DNA of 64,000 bases from Ascarosepion bandense (taxonomy: Eukaryota > Mollusca > Cephalopoda > Sepiida > Sepiidae). The stretch is taken from positions 2,087,501-2,151,500 of the forward strand of contig JBBBDQ010000442.1 in NCBI GenBank assembly GCA_037127315.1. The letters are read 5' to 3'. Each line of letters opens with the position of its first letter. The stretch's first letter is position 1. Shown here one piece after another: positions 29,583 through 40,045 of this stretch. Made by a program: the position numbers and the translations under genes. The notes beneath the pieces were generated by a model. That model made no database searches. It was not told where the DNA came from and worked only from the letters and a program-made list of their open reading frames with translations.

Positions 29583-30612
29583 AAATATATGCAGAAGGAC
29601 CTTTATCTGTGCTTTATAGACTACGCGAAAGCGTTCGACCAAGTACGACACAAGGATTTGATAGAGATGCTCTACAACAGCAGGTATGCAAAAATTGAAA
29701 AGGGCGTAAGACAAGGATGTGTTTTCTCACCGGATCTTTTCAACCTGTACAGTGAAGCAATTATGAGAGAAATAAAAGCCTAGCCGGAATTCGACATTGG
29801 CGGCCACAGTCTCAACAATATCAGATACGCGGATGACACGGTGCTGATAGCAAACACGGAAAGGAAAATGCAGGACCTTCTACAGAAGTTTGCAAAAGAA
29901 AGTGAGAAGAAAGGACTGAGCATAAACCTCAAGAAAACTGAATGTATCATCAGCAAAAAAGGAGCCCAATATGCCACTGCAAGAGGGAGAATCTAAACTA
30001 AAACATGTAAAAAAATTCAAATGCCTGGGAAGTGTTTGACAGAGGGTGGAAAGTGTGACATGGAGATCCAAAGAGGCATTGGTGTGGCCAAAGACCAATT
30101 TCAGAAGCTAACCAGTGTACTGAAAGACAGAAAAATCTCATTAGAAACAAAGAAAAGAGTGCTGGATTGCTCTGTGATAGCTGTTCTTCTGTATGGAAAT
30201 GAATGCTGGACGATCTCATCCAAGATGAAGGAGAGGCTTGAGGCAGCAGAAATGTGGTTTTACAGAAGGATGCTGAGGATACCATGGACAGAGCACGTGT
30301 GCAACGATGAGGTGTTAGAACGGATGCAAACGAGAAGAAAACTCATACTAAATATCAGGAAGAGACAAATGAGGTTCCTGAGACACGTAATGAGGAAGGA
30401 AGGCCTGGAGAACTTCATACTCACAGGTTGGATAAATGGAAGGAGAGACAGAAGAAAGCAGCGCGAGACGTACTTGTTAGGTCTAGGCAAATGGTTGACG
30501 GAGCGGGATTGGGGAGAGATACCAAGAGAAAAAATATTGAGAGCGACAATAGACAGTCCATGATCGCCTACGTCCTGAAAGGACACGGCACCTGAAGAAG
30601 AAAAAGATATAA
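29583..30612 (+). pseudogene. RTE-type (BovB-like) LINE, RT core to 3' end
   Basis: The plus strand reads [20 protein letters not shown] (motif A), [20 protein letters not shown] (motif B), NNIRYADDTVLIANTERKMQ (motif C, YADD intact), KKGLSINLKKTEC, then from 30021 a 180-codon frame with KTKKRVLDCSVIAVLLYG-like, ECWTISSKMKERLEAAEMWF, YRRMLRIPWTEHV, RQMRFLRHVMRKEGLENF and GRRDRRKQRETYL, the distal part typical of RTE/BovB proteins. A TAG at 29781 and a TAA at 29996 break the frame. There is a deletion of about 30 codons before IEKG compared with the 36.5-37.4 kb copy. The 3' end is GATCGCCTACGTCCTGAAAG plus a (GAA)n-like tail. Confidence 0.85.
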
Positions 30613-30712
30613 ATTAATATTGTGGAAATTAGGAAAAATAGCGGAAAATTCCACGGAAAGTCGAAAATCTCGAAAATTCGTTATTTCAATGTATTTAATA
30701 GTAAATTATGTA

Positions 30713-31375
30713 CAGTGGAACCTCTACTTACGAAAGGCTATACATACGAAATTTTCAGGTTACGAAACGCCTCTTCGGAAAAATATTGCCTCTTGTTACG
30801 AAAGAAATTTCAGGATACGAAAGGTGAAAATTTCAAAATACGCGCTGCTACACGCAGCTCCCAGAGTCAACCTCATTGCCTCGTCAAGTGCGTCCACATT
30901 CTCGATAATGTCCCTGCCCACCTGCTCAGCCTCGAAGATGATATCCTGGAGGAGTTCTCGTTTGTTAAGGTGCTGTACCTCCCAACTAACACCGCCTCTA
31001 TCCTCCAGCCCATGGACCAACAAGTCATTTCGAACTTCAAGAGACTCTACATGAAACACCTGTTCAAAAGGTGTTTCGACATCACTGAAAACACCCAGCT
31101 TACCCTTCGTCAGTTTTGGAAGCAGCACTTCGATATTGTTGTTTGCCTCAAGATAATCGACATGGCTTGGCAGGAGGTCACCAGATGTACCCTTAATACG
31201 GCCAGGAGAAAGCTGTGGCCCGATGCTGTTGCCTCACGAGATTTTGAGGGGTTCGTTGTGGAGGCTTCGAACTGATTAGTGCATTTATAGGGTAAAAAGC
31301 GTCTCTACTTACGAAATTTTCACGTTACGAAACGACTTCCAGAACGAATTACTTTCGTAAGTAGAGGTTCCACTG
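30713..31375 (+). mobile_element. Tigger-like (pogo) DNA transposon, internally deleted
   Basis: Terminal inverted repeats CAGTGGAACCTCTACTTACG and its exact complement at 31356-31375, flanked by TA on both sides. A second inner repeat (TTACGAAACG) is also inverted. Length 663 bp against roughly 2-3 kb for autonomous relatives. Inserted in AT-rich sequence; 30613-30712 and 31376-31554 show no gene. Confidence 0.9.
30835..31275 (+). pseudogene. Tigger/pogo transposase, C-terminal DDE fragment
   Basis: An uninterrupted frame (open from 30622, though codons before about 30835 are terminal repeat). It reads VHILDNVPAHLLSLEDDILE, EFSFVKVLYLPTNTASILQP, MDQQVISNFKRLYMKHLFKR, TQLTLRQFWKQHFDIVVCLK and WQEVTRCTLNTARRKLWP. 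LDN.PAH holds the second catalytic Asp and LQPMDQ the third. The HTH/CENP-B-like DNA-binding domain and first Asp are deleted. Because the frame is still open, the insertion may be young, or the fragment constrained. Confidence 0.85.
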
Positions 31376-31554
31376 TATTTTCGCATCAGAAAGGCTAAAA
31401 AACAGTAAAAAACAAAAAGAAATATAAAGCATATAGCACCATTTTACAAAAAAACATACGCACTAAAAGTATTTCTGCGGCTGGGGAACACAATGGTTCT
31501 CGTCTTCTCGCGTGGTCTCTATCTACGAGAGACCGTACACGACTCGCTGTAATA

Positions 31555-31832
31555 CGCGATACACGCTTGGGCGATCATGTCCCGAAAGTGACATGACAGA
31601 CTAAGCAGATTTTCTATCCTGCTCTTTAAACTATAACTGAAGAGAGAAGAGACGGATTGCATTAATAAGTAGTAATTAGTGGGGGATCAGTTTATTACTT
31701 AATGACAATAGAAAACTGATCCCCCACTTTTTGCTTTAAACTTTAACTGAAGAGAGAACAGACGGATTGCATTAATAAGTAGTAATTAGTGGGGGATCAG
31801 TTTATTACTTAATAACAATAGAAAACTGATGT
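31555..31832 (-). repeat. SINE-1 tail with 110-bp tandem unit, two hairpins
   Basis: After one SINE tail (CGATACACGCTTGGGCGATC) the segment CTTTAAACTATAACTGAAGA...hairpin repeats at 31624 and 31734, a 110-bp step. Hairpins at 31678-31728 (perfect arms) and 31788-31829 (right arm cut). Confidence 0.85.
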
Positions 31833-31846
31833 ATTTTTAAACTTTC

Positions 31847-32490
31847 ATAGTATTTAACCCCACTTTAGAGAGGGTTAACTATTTGCCCATAGTTGCGACC
31901 CTAACAGGTATGCAAAAATTGAAAAGGGCGTAAGACAAGGATGTGTTTTCTCACCGGATCTTTTCAACCTGTACAGTGAAGCAATTATGAGAGAAATAAA
32001 AGCCTTGCCGGAATTCGACATTGGCGGCCACAGTCTCAACAATATCAGATAAGCGGGTAATACAGATAGCAAACACGGAAAGGAAAATGCAGGACCTTCT
32101 ACAGAAGTTTGCAAAAGAAATAAAAAGAAAGGACTGAGCATAAACCTAAGAAAACTGAATGTATCATCAGCAAAAAAGGAGCCCAATATGCCACTGCAAG
32201 AGGGAGAATCTAAACTAAAACATGTAAAAAAATTCAAATACCTGGGAAGTGTTTGACAGAGGGTGGAAAGTGTGACATGGAGATCCAAAGAGGCATTGGC
32301 GTGGCCAAAGACCAATTTCAGAAGCTAACCAGTGTACTGAAAGACAGAAAAATCTCATTAGAAACAAAGAAAAGAGTGCTGGATTGCTCTGTGACATCCT
32401 TGTCTTACGCCTCTTTCAATTTTTGCATACCTGTTAGGGTCGCAACTATGGGCAAATAGTTAACCCTCTCTAAAGTGGGGTTAAATACTA
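31847..32490 (+). mobile_element. RTE fragment inside a 97-bp foldback
   Basis: 31847-31944 and 32394-32490 are inverted copies (ATAGTATTTAACCCCACTTT at one side, AAAGTGGGGTTAAATACTAT at the other). The outer ~60 bp is non-RTE; the inner ~37 bp is RTE sequence coding [12 protein letters not shown]. Between them lies RTE sequence (motif B, a motif C with RYAD damaged, DQFQKLTSVLKDRK). The plus-strand RTE copy is thus closed by an inverted copy of its own 5' junction. Confidence 0.85.
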
Positions 32491-32620
32491 TCAGAGTAGA
32501 CCTGAGAACAAGAGCAAATAAGAGGGGTTTCACTCTCCTCAAAAACTCCAATCTCTCGATCTTGCTGCCGGATATAGTTTATCGTCATACGCAGGACGAG
32601 GGAAAATAAGAGTAGAAAAT
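32491..32620. repeat. Unknown dispersed repeat, copy 1
   Basis: Minus strand TATGACGATAAACTATATCC GGCAGCAAG matches plus-strand 32923-32953. It adjoins the TAGTTAACCC block used in the foldback. Class unknown. (TA)n follows at 32696-32725; 32726-32904 is unassigned. Confidence 0.5.
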
Positions 32621-32691
32621 AAAAGGGAATGAATTTAAGAAATAAAGTGGAGTGAAGTAAAAATATTCGACAGAGAACATCTAGCAATTTA

Positions 32692-32727
<36 letters not shown>

Positions 32728-32904
32728 GCATATAGTAGACTATGATAGTCACCATAGTTTTTTTTTCTTTTATATTGATAGTGGGAACGTGGTAACTTAT
32801 TTTTTTAAATTCTGTACCAGTAGGTCTATCATAGAAATAAATACCATATGAATATTACTGATAAACGGAGAAAGATGAACGATAATACGACATCAATTTG
32901 AACT

Positions 32905-33075
32905 CAACCCGTGAAGGTCCTGGGTATGACGATAAACAGCATCCGGCAGCAAGGCCTCTGATTGGGAGGTTCTTAATTGCTGTTGTTCCAAAATCCACCC
33001 TGACTCGGAGTGGTAGCACCTGTTTGAGTACCTCTTATGGGCAAATAGTTAACCCCCAAATTGGTGTCAAAACAC
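32905..33075. repeat. Unknown dispersed repeat, copy 2 (inverted)
   Basis: TATGACGATAAAC..CATCCGGCAGCAAG and TTATGGGCAAATAGTTAACC are shared with 32391-32620 in the opposite orientation. Confidence 0.5.
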
Positions 33076-33077
33076 TT

Positions 33078-33560
33078 CTTCTTCTTTTATGTGCCCTGTC
33101 CTTTCAGAACGTAGGCGATCATGGCTTTCCACATCTCCCTGTCCCTAGAGGCTCTTAGCACGCTTTCTCCCGTTGCACCATGCAACCTTCGTTCCGTCAT
33201 CCACCTATTCAGATCCTTCAAATATGTTATCCGTTGCTTTCCTCTGTCTCATTTTCCCTCTATCTGGCCTGTTAGTAACAGGTTCTCCAAGCCCTCCTTC
33301 CTCATTGCTTGTCCCAGGAACTTTAGTTGTCTCTTCCTGATGCTCAATATTAATTTCCTTTTCGTCTCCATCCTTTCCAAAACTTCATCATTGCTCACAT
33401 GCTCGATCCATGATATCCGCAGCATCCTTCTGTAGAACCACATTTCAGTTGCTTCAAGTTTTTCCTTCATCTTCGAAGATACTGTCCAGCATTCACTGCC
33501 ATATTGATAAACCGACATCACATAGCAATCCAGTATTCTCCTCTTTGTTTCAAGTGAAAT
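33078..33560 (-). pseudogene. RTE-type LINE 3' end
   Basis: The minus strand from 33521: YGSECWTVSSKMKEKLEATE, MWFYRRMLRISWIEHVSNDE, VLERMETKRKLILSIRKRQL, KFLGQAMRKEGLENLLLTGQ and IEGK then stop or frameshift; the remaining KQR..YLKDLNRWMTE-like codons continue to 33078. It ends with a (GAA)n tail seen as CTTCTTCTTCTT. 33561-33769 is AT-rich, unassigned. Confidence 0.85.
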
Positions 33561-33769
33561 GATCTTTTATAGAAATATATACATAAAAATAGACTTTTAT
33601 AGAAAAATTACATTTTTTAAGGAAAAACGTATTCCCAGCAAAACACTTTTGAATACAAAACTAAAACACATCTTCGGTTTTCTAAAACAAAAAGAATAAA
33701 AACAAAAATTTTCATTAAAATCTGATAAAATCAACCTTCTCAATATAGTCGAACATTAATAATATACAT

Positions 33770-34110
33770 TAAACCCCCACCTTTTTGGCATTAAATAACC
33801 CACAGAGGTTGATATGCCGTTAAACAAAACTCAAAGTCAAATGCATAATCTGACTAAATCAACCTATAGTGAGATATAACCGAACATTATAAAAAATACC
33901 CTAAAACCCCATCTTTTTGGCATTAAATAACCCACAGAGGTTTGTATGCCGTTAAACAAAACACAAACTCAAAATCTGACTAAATCAACCTATAGTGAGA
34001 TATCACCAAACATTTAAAAGAATAAATTAAAACCCCACCTGTTTGACATGAAATAACCCACAGATGTGTTGATATGCCGTTAAACAAAAGTCAGAATCAA
34101 ACTAAACCCG
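33770..34110. repeat. Minisatellite, about 126-132-bp unit, about 3 copies
   Basis: CATTAAATAACCCACAGAGG recurs at 33789 and 33921 and, as CATGAAATAACCCACAGATG, at 34047. TAAATCAACCTATAGTGAGA is also repeated. Confidence 0.85.
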
Positions 34111-34167
34111 TCAATCCAACAACACTATATGTGACACTAAACGTGCCTCTGAAGAGTCAGTGCTGTA

Positions 34168-34218
<51 letters not shown>

Positions 34219-34262
34219 AGCGTGTTCATGTCTATCTCAGTGTGTTCATATCTATCTATCTA

Positions 34263-34324
<62 letters not shown>

Positions 34325-34340
34325 TAACTTAGCGTGTTCA

Positions 34341-34379
<39 letters not shown>

Positions 34380-34387
34380 AGTGTTCG

Positions 34388-34429
<42 letters not shown>

Positions 34430-34435
34430 GTAGTA

Positions 34436-34484
<49 letters not shown>

Positions 34485-34495
34485 GAGTAGTTTAA

Positions 34496-34526
<31 letters not shown>

Positions 34527-34545
34527 TCTAGCGTGCTCATATCTC

Positions 34546-34590
<45 letters not shown>

Positions 34591-34698
34591 TTATCTTAGC
34601 GTGTTCATATCTATCTATCTATCTATCTATCTTAGCGTGTTCATGTCTATCTCAGTGTGTTCATATCTATCTATCTATATATATATATATATATATAT

Positions 34699-34739
<41 letters not shown>

Positions 34740-34769
34740 GAGAGAGATAGATATAACTTAGCGTGTTCA

Positions 34770-34829
<60 letters not shown>
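34168..34829. repeat. Complex TATC/TA/GATA array with spacers
   Basis: TATC blocks separated by CTTAGCGTGTTCAT- and CTCAGTGTGTTCAT-type spacers. Twice (34250-34325 and 34664-34750) a TATC run goes through (TA)n into GATA, so the strand composition inverts and the DNA could fold back on itself. The two inversions and their spacers are a duplicated block about 410 bp apart. Confidence 0.9.
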
Positions 34830-34834
34830 ATAGA

Positions 34835-34985
34835 TAACGTGCCTTCCCTCCGTCTTTTCTACAAATATTTCTAATGGCACCTGCTCTGACGAGCGGTTTT
34901 TTTCCCTGGTGCCCCAACCACTTGAATTTAAGCGTGCTACTAGACTGACACCTAGGTTCCACCATTTTACCGTTTAAATAGTTAA
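34835..34985 (+). pseudogene. Jockey/CR1-like LINE fragment, C-terminal codons
   Basis: CCCTCCGTCTTTTCTACAAA (SVFSTNI), TGACGAGCGGTTTTTTTCCC (DERFFSLVP) and TACTAGACTGACACCTAGG (TRLTPR) then CACCATTTTACCG (HHFTV) follow the LINE order. Compare 45310-45440. Only about 150 bp remain. Confidence 0.65.
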
Positions 34986-35039
34986 ATGTGACTATAATCT
35001 TGGAATTATTTCGAACTTTTGTTCTCATCTTGGTTGATA

Positions 35040-35110
35040 TAAGCGTTATAATAGACACAACGTTTCAACCAAATATCTTCTGGTCATCATCATGTGTCCA
35101 TAGATTACCT
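35040..35110 (-). other. Penelope-type terminal motif (possible)
   Basis: The minus strand has GATGATGACCAGAAGATATT then TGGTTGAAACGTTGTG, a stem-loop ending in GAAAC like those near other Penelope-like fragments in the window. The context gives no protein, so this is tentative. Confidence 0.3.
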
Positions 35111-35699
35111 GATGTGGATTATCTCATTGATTATTGCGAAATATCCTGTGAAGTTAATTATTGTTCTTTTATGTTGGGATTTTGGTACTCTTACTACCAA
35201 GCCCAAGGATCGAACTCATGATACTAACACCAAAGGACTTTAGTGATGTATCTTTGGAGCCTTTTATATATAACGTTTTTTCTTGCTTCACCAAAAAGCA
35301 TGCATACACACACGTGCATGCACAAATGCATGTACACACGCATACATGCACACACACCGGGTTCAGATGAAACAAAACGATCGTTCCTCTTTGCAGTTTG
35401 TATTGGCTGTGAAATTTCCTAAACGCGTTTGCCGTTATTCAGGCGCTCGTGAAGGAAGAAAAAACGTTATAGTTTGCTTGTCAACTTAACTATATAAACA
35501 AGGACTTGGTACTCAGAAACAAAAGGAACCCGATTTGTAAAACCACAAATTTATTCGCCTGAAGAGAGTCAATCTTAGACTCGAAAGACGTGTAGCGTCA
35601 CAAATATCATCATGGACACTTAAAAAATCATAACATGTATAATATTTTTAAACAACAATATACATATTAAATAAAACTTTCACTGCCTCTCGCACTTTT

Positions 35700-35735
<36 letters not shown>

Positions 35736-35849
35736 CATAGTGTGGACAGATGAAACAAAGAGTGGATTAAAAAAAATGAAATCCTCTTCAGCTTCCAACC
35801 AAAACAGTGGGAGGAAACTGGTCAGGTCCTCAGTTGCGCAGTCAGTCAA
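35111..35849. other. Unassigned sequence with (TA)n at 35702-35733
   Basis: No gene seen. A CA/CATG-rich patch at 35300-35360 gives overlapping low-complexity frames. Confidence 0.4.
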
Positions 35850-35852
35850 GAA

Positions 35853-35889
<37 letters not shown>
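35850..35889. repeat. (ATT)n microsatellite
   Basis: About 12 ATT units, next to the 3' end of an RTE copy. No R4/Dong-like element is found at this tract. Confidence 0.95.
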
Positions 35890-36410
35890 TATATGCCATG
35901 TCCCTTCAGAACTTAGGCGATCATGGCCTTCCACGTCTTCCTATCCCTGATAGCGCTTAGCAAGCTTTCTCCTGTTACCCCACCCAAGCCCCGCTCTGCC
36001 ATCCACCTGCCGAGGCCCTTCAAATATGTTATCCGCTGCTTTCCCCGGTCTTTCTTTCCCCATACCTGACCAGTGAGTATCAGATTCTCCAAGCCTTCTT
36101 TCCTCCTCACATATCCCAGGAATTTCAGCTGTCTCTTCTTGATGCTTAATATTAATTTCCTTTTCGTTTCCATCCTTTCTAAAACCTCCTCATTGCTCAC
36201 ATGCTCGATCCGCAGTATCCTTCTGTAGAACCACATTTCAGTTGCTTCATGTTTTTCCTTCATTTTCGAAGATATTGCCCAACATTTACTGCCATATTGA
36301 AGAACTGACATCACATAACAATGCAGTACACTGTTCTTTGTTTCTAGCGAAATTGTCCTGCTTCTTAATACCCCTGGAATGCATCCTTGTGCTTTTGGAT
36401 CTCAGGAATA
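35890..36410 (-). pseudogene. RTE-type LINE 3' end
   Basis: The minus-strand frame 36314-35913 (133 codons) reads YGSKCWAISSKMKEKHEATE, MWFYRRILRIEHVSNEEVLE, KKRQLKFLGYVRRKEGLENL, TGQVWGKKDRGKQRITYLKG, LGRWMAERGLGGVTGESLLS and AIRDRKTWKAMIA, ending in CCTACGTCTTG-like sequence. Two residues near RI(P/S)W are deleted. Upstream (36314-36410) the RTE continues and is interrupted by the hairpin module. Confidence 0.85.
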
Positions 36411-36509
36411 TAAATGTATAGAAATTGCTGTAGTCAAAAAGTGAGGGATCAGTTTATATACTGATTGTAATATGGAACTGATCTCCCACATTATATCCAG
36501 TATGCTTCT
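36411..36509. repeat. Hairpin module between two tandem RTE segments
   Basis: AGTGAGGGATCAGTTTATAT (36440) and CATATGGAACTGATCTCCCAC-like right arm to 36489, with the adjoining ATATAAATGTATAGAAA also found in the 278-bp array. The RTE stretch next to it is duplicated with a 302-bp step (CTCAGG at 36401 and 36703). Confidence 0.8.
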
Positions 36510-37446
36510 GTAGAACTACATTTCAGTTGCTTCAAATTTTTCCTTCATCTTTGATGATATTGTCCAGCATTCACTGCCATATTGAAGAACATACATAGCA
36601 ATCGAGTACTCTCTTATTTGTTTCTAGTGGAATTTTCCTGTCTCTTAATACTTTGCTCAGCTTCTGGAATGCGTCCTTGGCCATTCCAATTCGCCTTCAG
36701 ATCTCAGGGTCGCATTTTCCGTCTTCCGTTAGAACGCTTTCCTACTATTTAAATATTTTGTATTTGCTTAATTTTTATCCCCAACCTGTAATTGGCATTT
36801 TGGGCTCCTCCGTTTGCTGATGACCATACATTCGGTTTTCTTGTAATCCTTTCTTTCGACTTTCTTCATCTACCTTTTTTAGGATGTATTGTAGTTTTCT
36901 TTCCGTGTTAGTTGCCAGCACTGTATTATCTGCGTATCTTATGTTGTTCAGATTGTGACCACCAATGACGAATACTGGCATAACTTCTAGGGTCATCAGA
37001 ATAAATGTGTCGCTGTACAAGTTGAATAGATCCGGTGAAAAGACACATCCTTGTCTTAAGCCCTTTTCTATCATTGTATATCTGCTGAATTCGTTACCTG
37101 TCCGCATGCAGGCGGTTTGCTGGCAGTAGAGATTCTTGATTACTCTGATGTCTTTTCTAAATATGTCGAGGTTGCTGAGGATTTTTATCAATTCCTTGTG
37201 GCGTACTTTGTCGAACGCCTTGGCATAGTCTACAAAACACAGGTAGACGTTTTTTTTATTTGTATCGCCCTTTCGGATAGCATGCTAAGCTTAAATATCG
37301 CATTCCTTGTTTCAGTGTCCCTGACAGCGTTTGTCTTGTCCTATTTCCGGTCTGATTCTGCTTCGCGCTCAATTCATCAGGATTCGGACAATGAGTTTCG
37401 TTATGTGGATCATCAAACTGATTGTTCGGTAGAGTTTGATTGTTAA
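36510..37446 (-). pseudogene. RTE-type LINE reverse transcriptase region
   Basis: The minus strand from 37440: RTISLMIHITKLIVRILMN (RT motif 2), broken frame through GTRNAI-like, then NVYLCFVDYAKAFDKVRHKE (motif A), [40 protein letters not shown] (motif B), NNIRYADNTVLATNTERKLQ (motif C with N for the second Asp) and then frameshifted KKMEATEMW-like codons. YADN and several indels make it inactive. It retains more of the fingers/palm than the other RTE copies. Confidence 0.85.
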
Positions 37447-37473
37447 TGGGTATGAAAGATGATTATTATTATG

Positions 37474-39418
37474 TTGTCATTTTTCATCATATTTCGATTT
37501 CTGCTAGCTATGGTCGCACTACCTACCAAGTCTGTAGGAAGACCTAATGCATGTCGTGGTGTGTTTTTTCTATCTCCCCTATTATCCCTAGCGTTACATA
37601 GACAAAGTTCTCCTTAGTGTGTGGGCTGTGCTTAACAAGACAATTTTTTTGTATATCTCTTAAGCTGGGGTTTCCTGGGATTCTTTCAATGTGTTGTTTT
37701 GTTCCATTTTTTATTATTCCAAGTGCACCTACTATCACTGGCACGATTCTTGTTTTCAATTTCCACATTTTTTCTATTTCAATTTCCAGGTCTTTATATT
37801 TTGACAGTTTTCGAAATCTTTGGTTGCTATGTTACAATCCGCTGGACAAGCCATATCAATTAATAGGTAATTTTTTTTCTGATTTTTAACAATAATGTAC
37901 GGCCTATTTGCTTCAATTTTTTTATCTGTCTAGATGGTGTAATCCCATAGAATCTTCTATTTCTGTAACCGGTGCTGGGTGATGTTCATACCAGAGTTTG
38001 TTTACGGATTTTCCATAGTGTTTGCACATTGTCCAATGTAAATATTGCCCCACTCTATCGTGACGATTTTTATATTCATTTGCGGCAAGTACAGAACAGA
38101 CTGAGATTAGATGGTCTATTGTTTCTTGGTGTTTATCAGAGATCCTGCATTTTGGATTCACATTATTATGTAAAATATTTGCCTAGAAGTTCCTACTGAA
38201 AAAACTTTGCTCTTGCGCGGCAAGAATAAAGCCTTCAGTCTCAGACATTAATCCAGATGCACGTAAGCATCGATGAGTATTAACTTTATCAACATTGGAT
38301 TTATTGGCACGTTCTGGATATTGGCCATACAGAGGTTTTACTTGCCAACGTTGTTTCATCTGTTCAAGAGCTTTATCTTTGGCTTTCATTTTCATATATT
38401 TTGCCGCAATAGTTAGTTCTTGGCTTCTGTTTAGCTTTTCTACAGAATCTACTAAATGTAAATCTTGTTTGTATTTACAGCCTTCTTTTATTATTGAATA
38501 TTTTTTCTTTCTGTTTTCATGTTGTTTGACTAATTGTATCATCCAGTCCTTTGTTGTTTCGATGCATGTTAGTAAGCCAATAGTTGTTGACTTGTATGAC
38601 AATTCCAGCTGAATAAGACCTCTTTCACATTCTTTACGGGGTATGTATAGATGGTCTACATCAGCCTTTGGATGATGCATCTTATGCTTAGAAAGAGCTT
38701 TCTTGTTTTAGAATCCATTCGCCTGATGTCGTTTAGAGTCCAGTTTAAGATGTTGATACTATATTGGACAACTGGGATTGCAAGGTTATCAATGGCCATA
38801 ATTCTGTTCTGAGAATTCAATTCAGTTGTTAATACCAGTCGTAGCCTTCTATAGTACTCTTTACGCACTATTTCTTTCAATTTTATGGTGAATTTTTTAA
38901 CTCTCATTTACACCTAGGTATTCATAAGCTTCTTCTGGCTTTAATTCTTTTATTGCTACAGCAGTGTCTACGCTAATTGAGGATGTTTGTTGTAGCGATC
39001 CACGTAAAACTGTAGCTTTTGCACATTTATTCAAATTGAATTTCATTCTAATGTCTTCGCTGAAGCATTTTACAGTTTGCAGAAGACCTTCCAGCTCATT
39101 ATCATTCTTAGCATATAACTTTAAGTCATCCATGTAAAATGGATGGCTTATTTTCTTTTGGGCTATTTTATAACCACATTGTGTCTAGTTAAATTGACTG
39201 GTTGGTGCTGTTAATGATATGAAGAATAGTAAGGGAGACAAAGAGTCATCTTGAAATATACCTCTTTTGATGTTTATTTCACCAGACTTATAGGTTCCAT
39301 TTATATGATTGAGGTAAAGGGTTGTTTTCCATAACGACATGCATTGTTTGATGAAGAAATTGATGATGACGGGTGATATCTTGCATATATTTCAAGTCTT
39401 TAAGATAAAGTCTTTTTT
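37474..39418 (-). pseudogene. R4/Dong-like LINE, 5'-truncated copy in (TTA)n
   Basis: The 3' end follows a short ATT tract (37460-37472) and the 5' truncation point meets another ATT tract (39418-39441). The minus-strand frames, broken by indels, parallel the 46.5 kb copy: MDDLKLYAKNDNELEGLLQT, EYYRRLRLVLTTELNSQNRI, KADVDHLYIPRKECERGLIQ, CRISDKHQETIDHLISVC and KTRIVPVIVGALGIIKNGTK. The zinc-finger Cys is changed (CRIS for CRFC). Dong of Bombyx is known to insert into TAA repeats, which fits the flanks. Confidence 0.85.
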
Positions 39419-39443
39419 ATTATTATTATTATTATTATTTGTA

Positions 39444-39468
39444 GTAGATAGACAGACATGAACACGCT

Positions 39469-39538
<70 letters not shown>

Positions 39539-39548
39539 TGAACACGCT

Positions 39549-39594
<46 letters not shown>

Positions 39595-39604
39595 TGAACA
39601 CGTT

Positions 39605-39665
<61 letters not shown>
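39444..39665. repeat. (GATA)n array with spacer
   Basis: GATA blocks separated by ATGAACACGCTAAGA, the complement of the spacer in the 34.2 kb array. Confidence 0.95.
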
Positions 39666-39667
<2 letters not shown>

Positions 39668-40045
39668 ACAAAAAAGAAGAGGTTAGAAAAGACAGATTAG
39701 TAACAAAATCAACTAAATATGTATAATTGATGTATTCTCGAGGCTAAATATTTTCTGTGTATTTTTAGGTAATGGCTTTTTCGTGTGTTTCCCCAGATGC
39801 TAATTGTATTACTTGGTATGCTGTATAGCGAATGAAATAATGAATTGTTTCAGAAAAACAGAGAGTATCATAAGCTATATGGTTTGCGTTGTGCATTTGA
39901 ACTGAGCCCAGGTGTATTTAGATCATCCGAAATTAATTATCAGCTGCGATAAACTGAAGATTAATGAGAACGAAACAGATTGGACGATAAACAGATTTAG
40001 GTGAAAAGTTATACTCTTCCCACTGTCAATGGTACAGATGACAAT
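39666..40045. other. Unassigned AT-rich sequence
   Basis: No gene or known repeat recognised. Confidence 0.45.

Noticed and set aside
30260..30586. Minus-strand frame opposite the RTE element
   Set aside because: The plus strand carries the RTE C-terminal motifs; the minus frame is a shadow.
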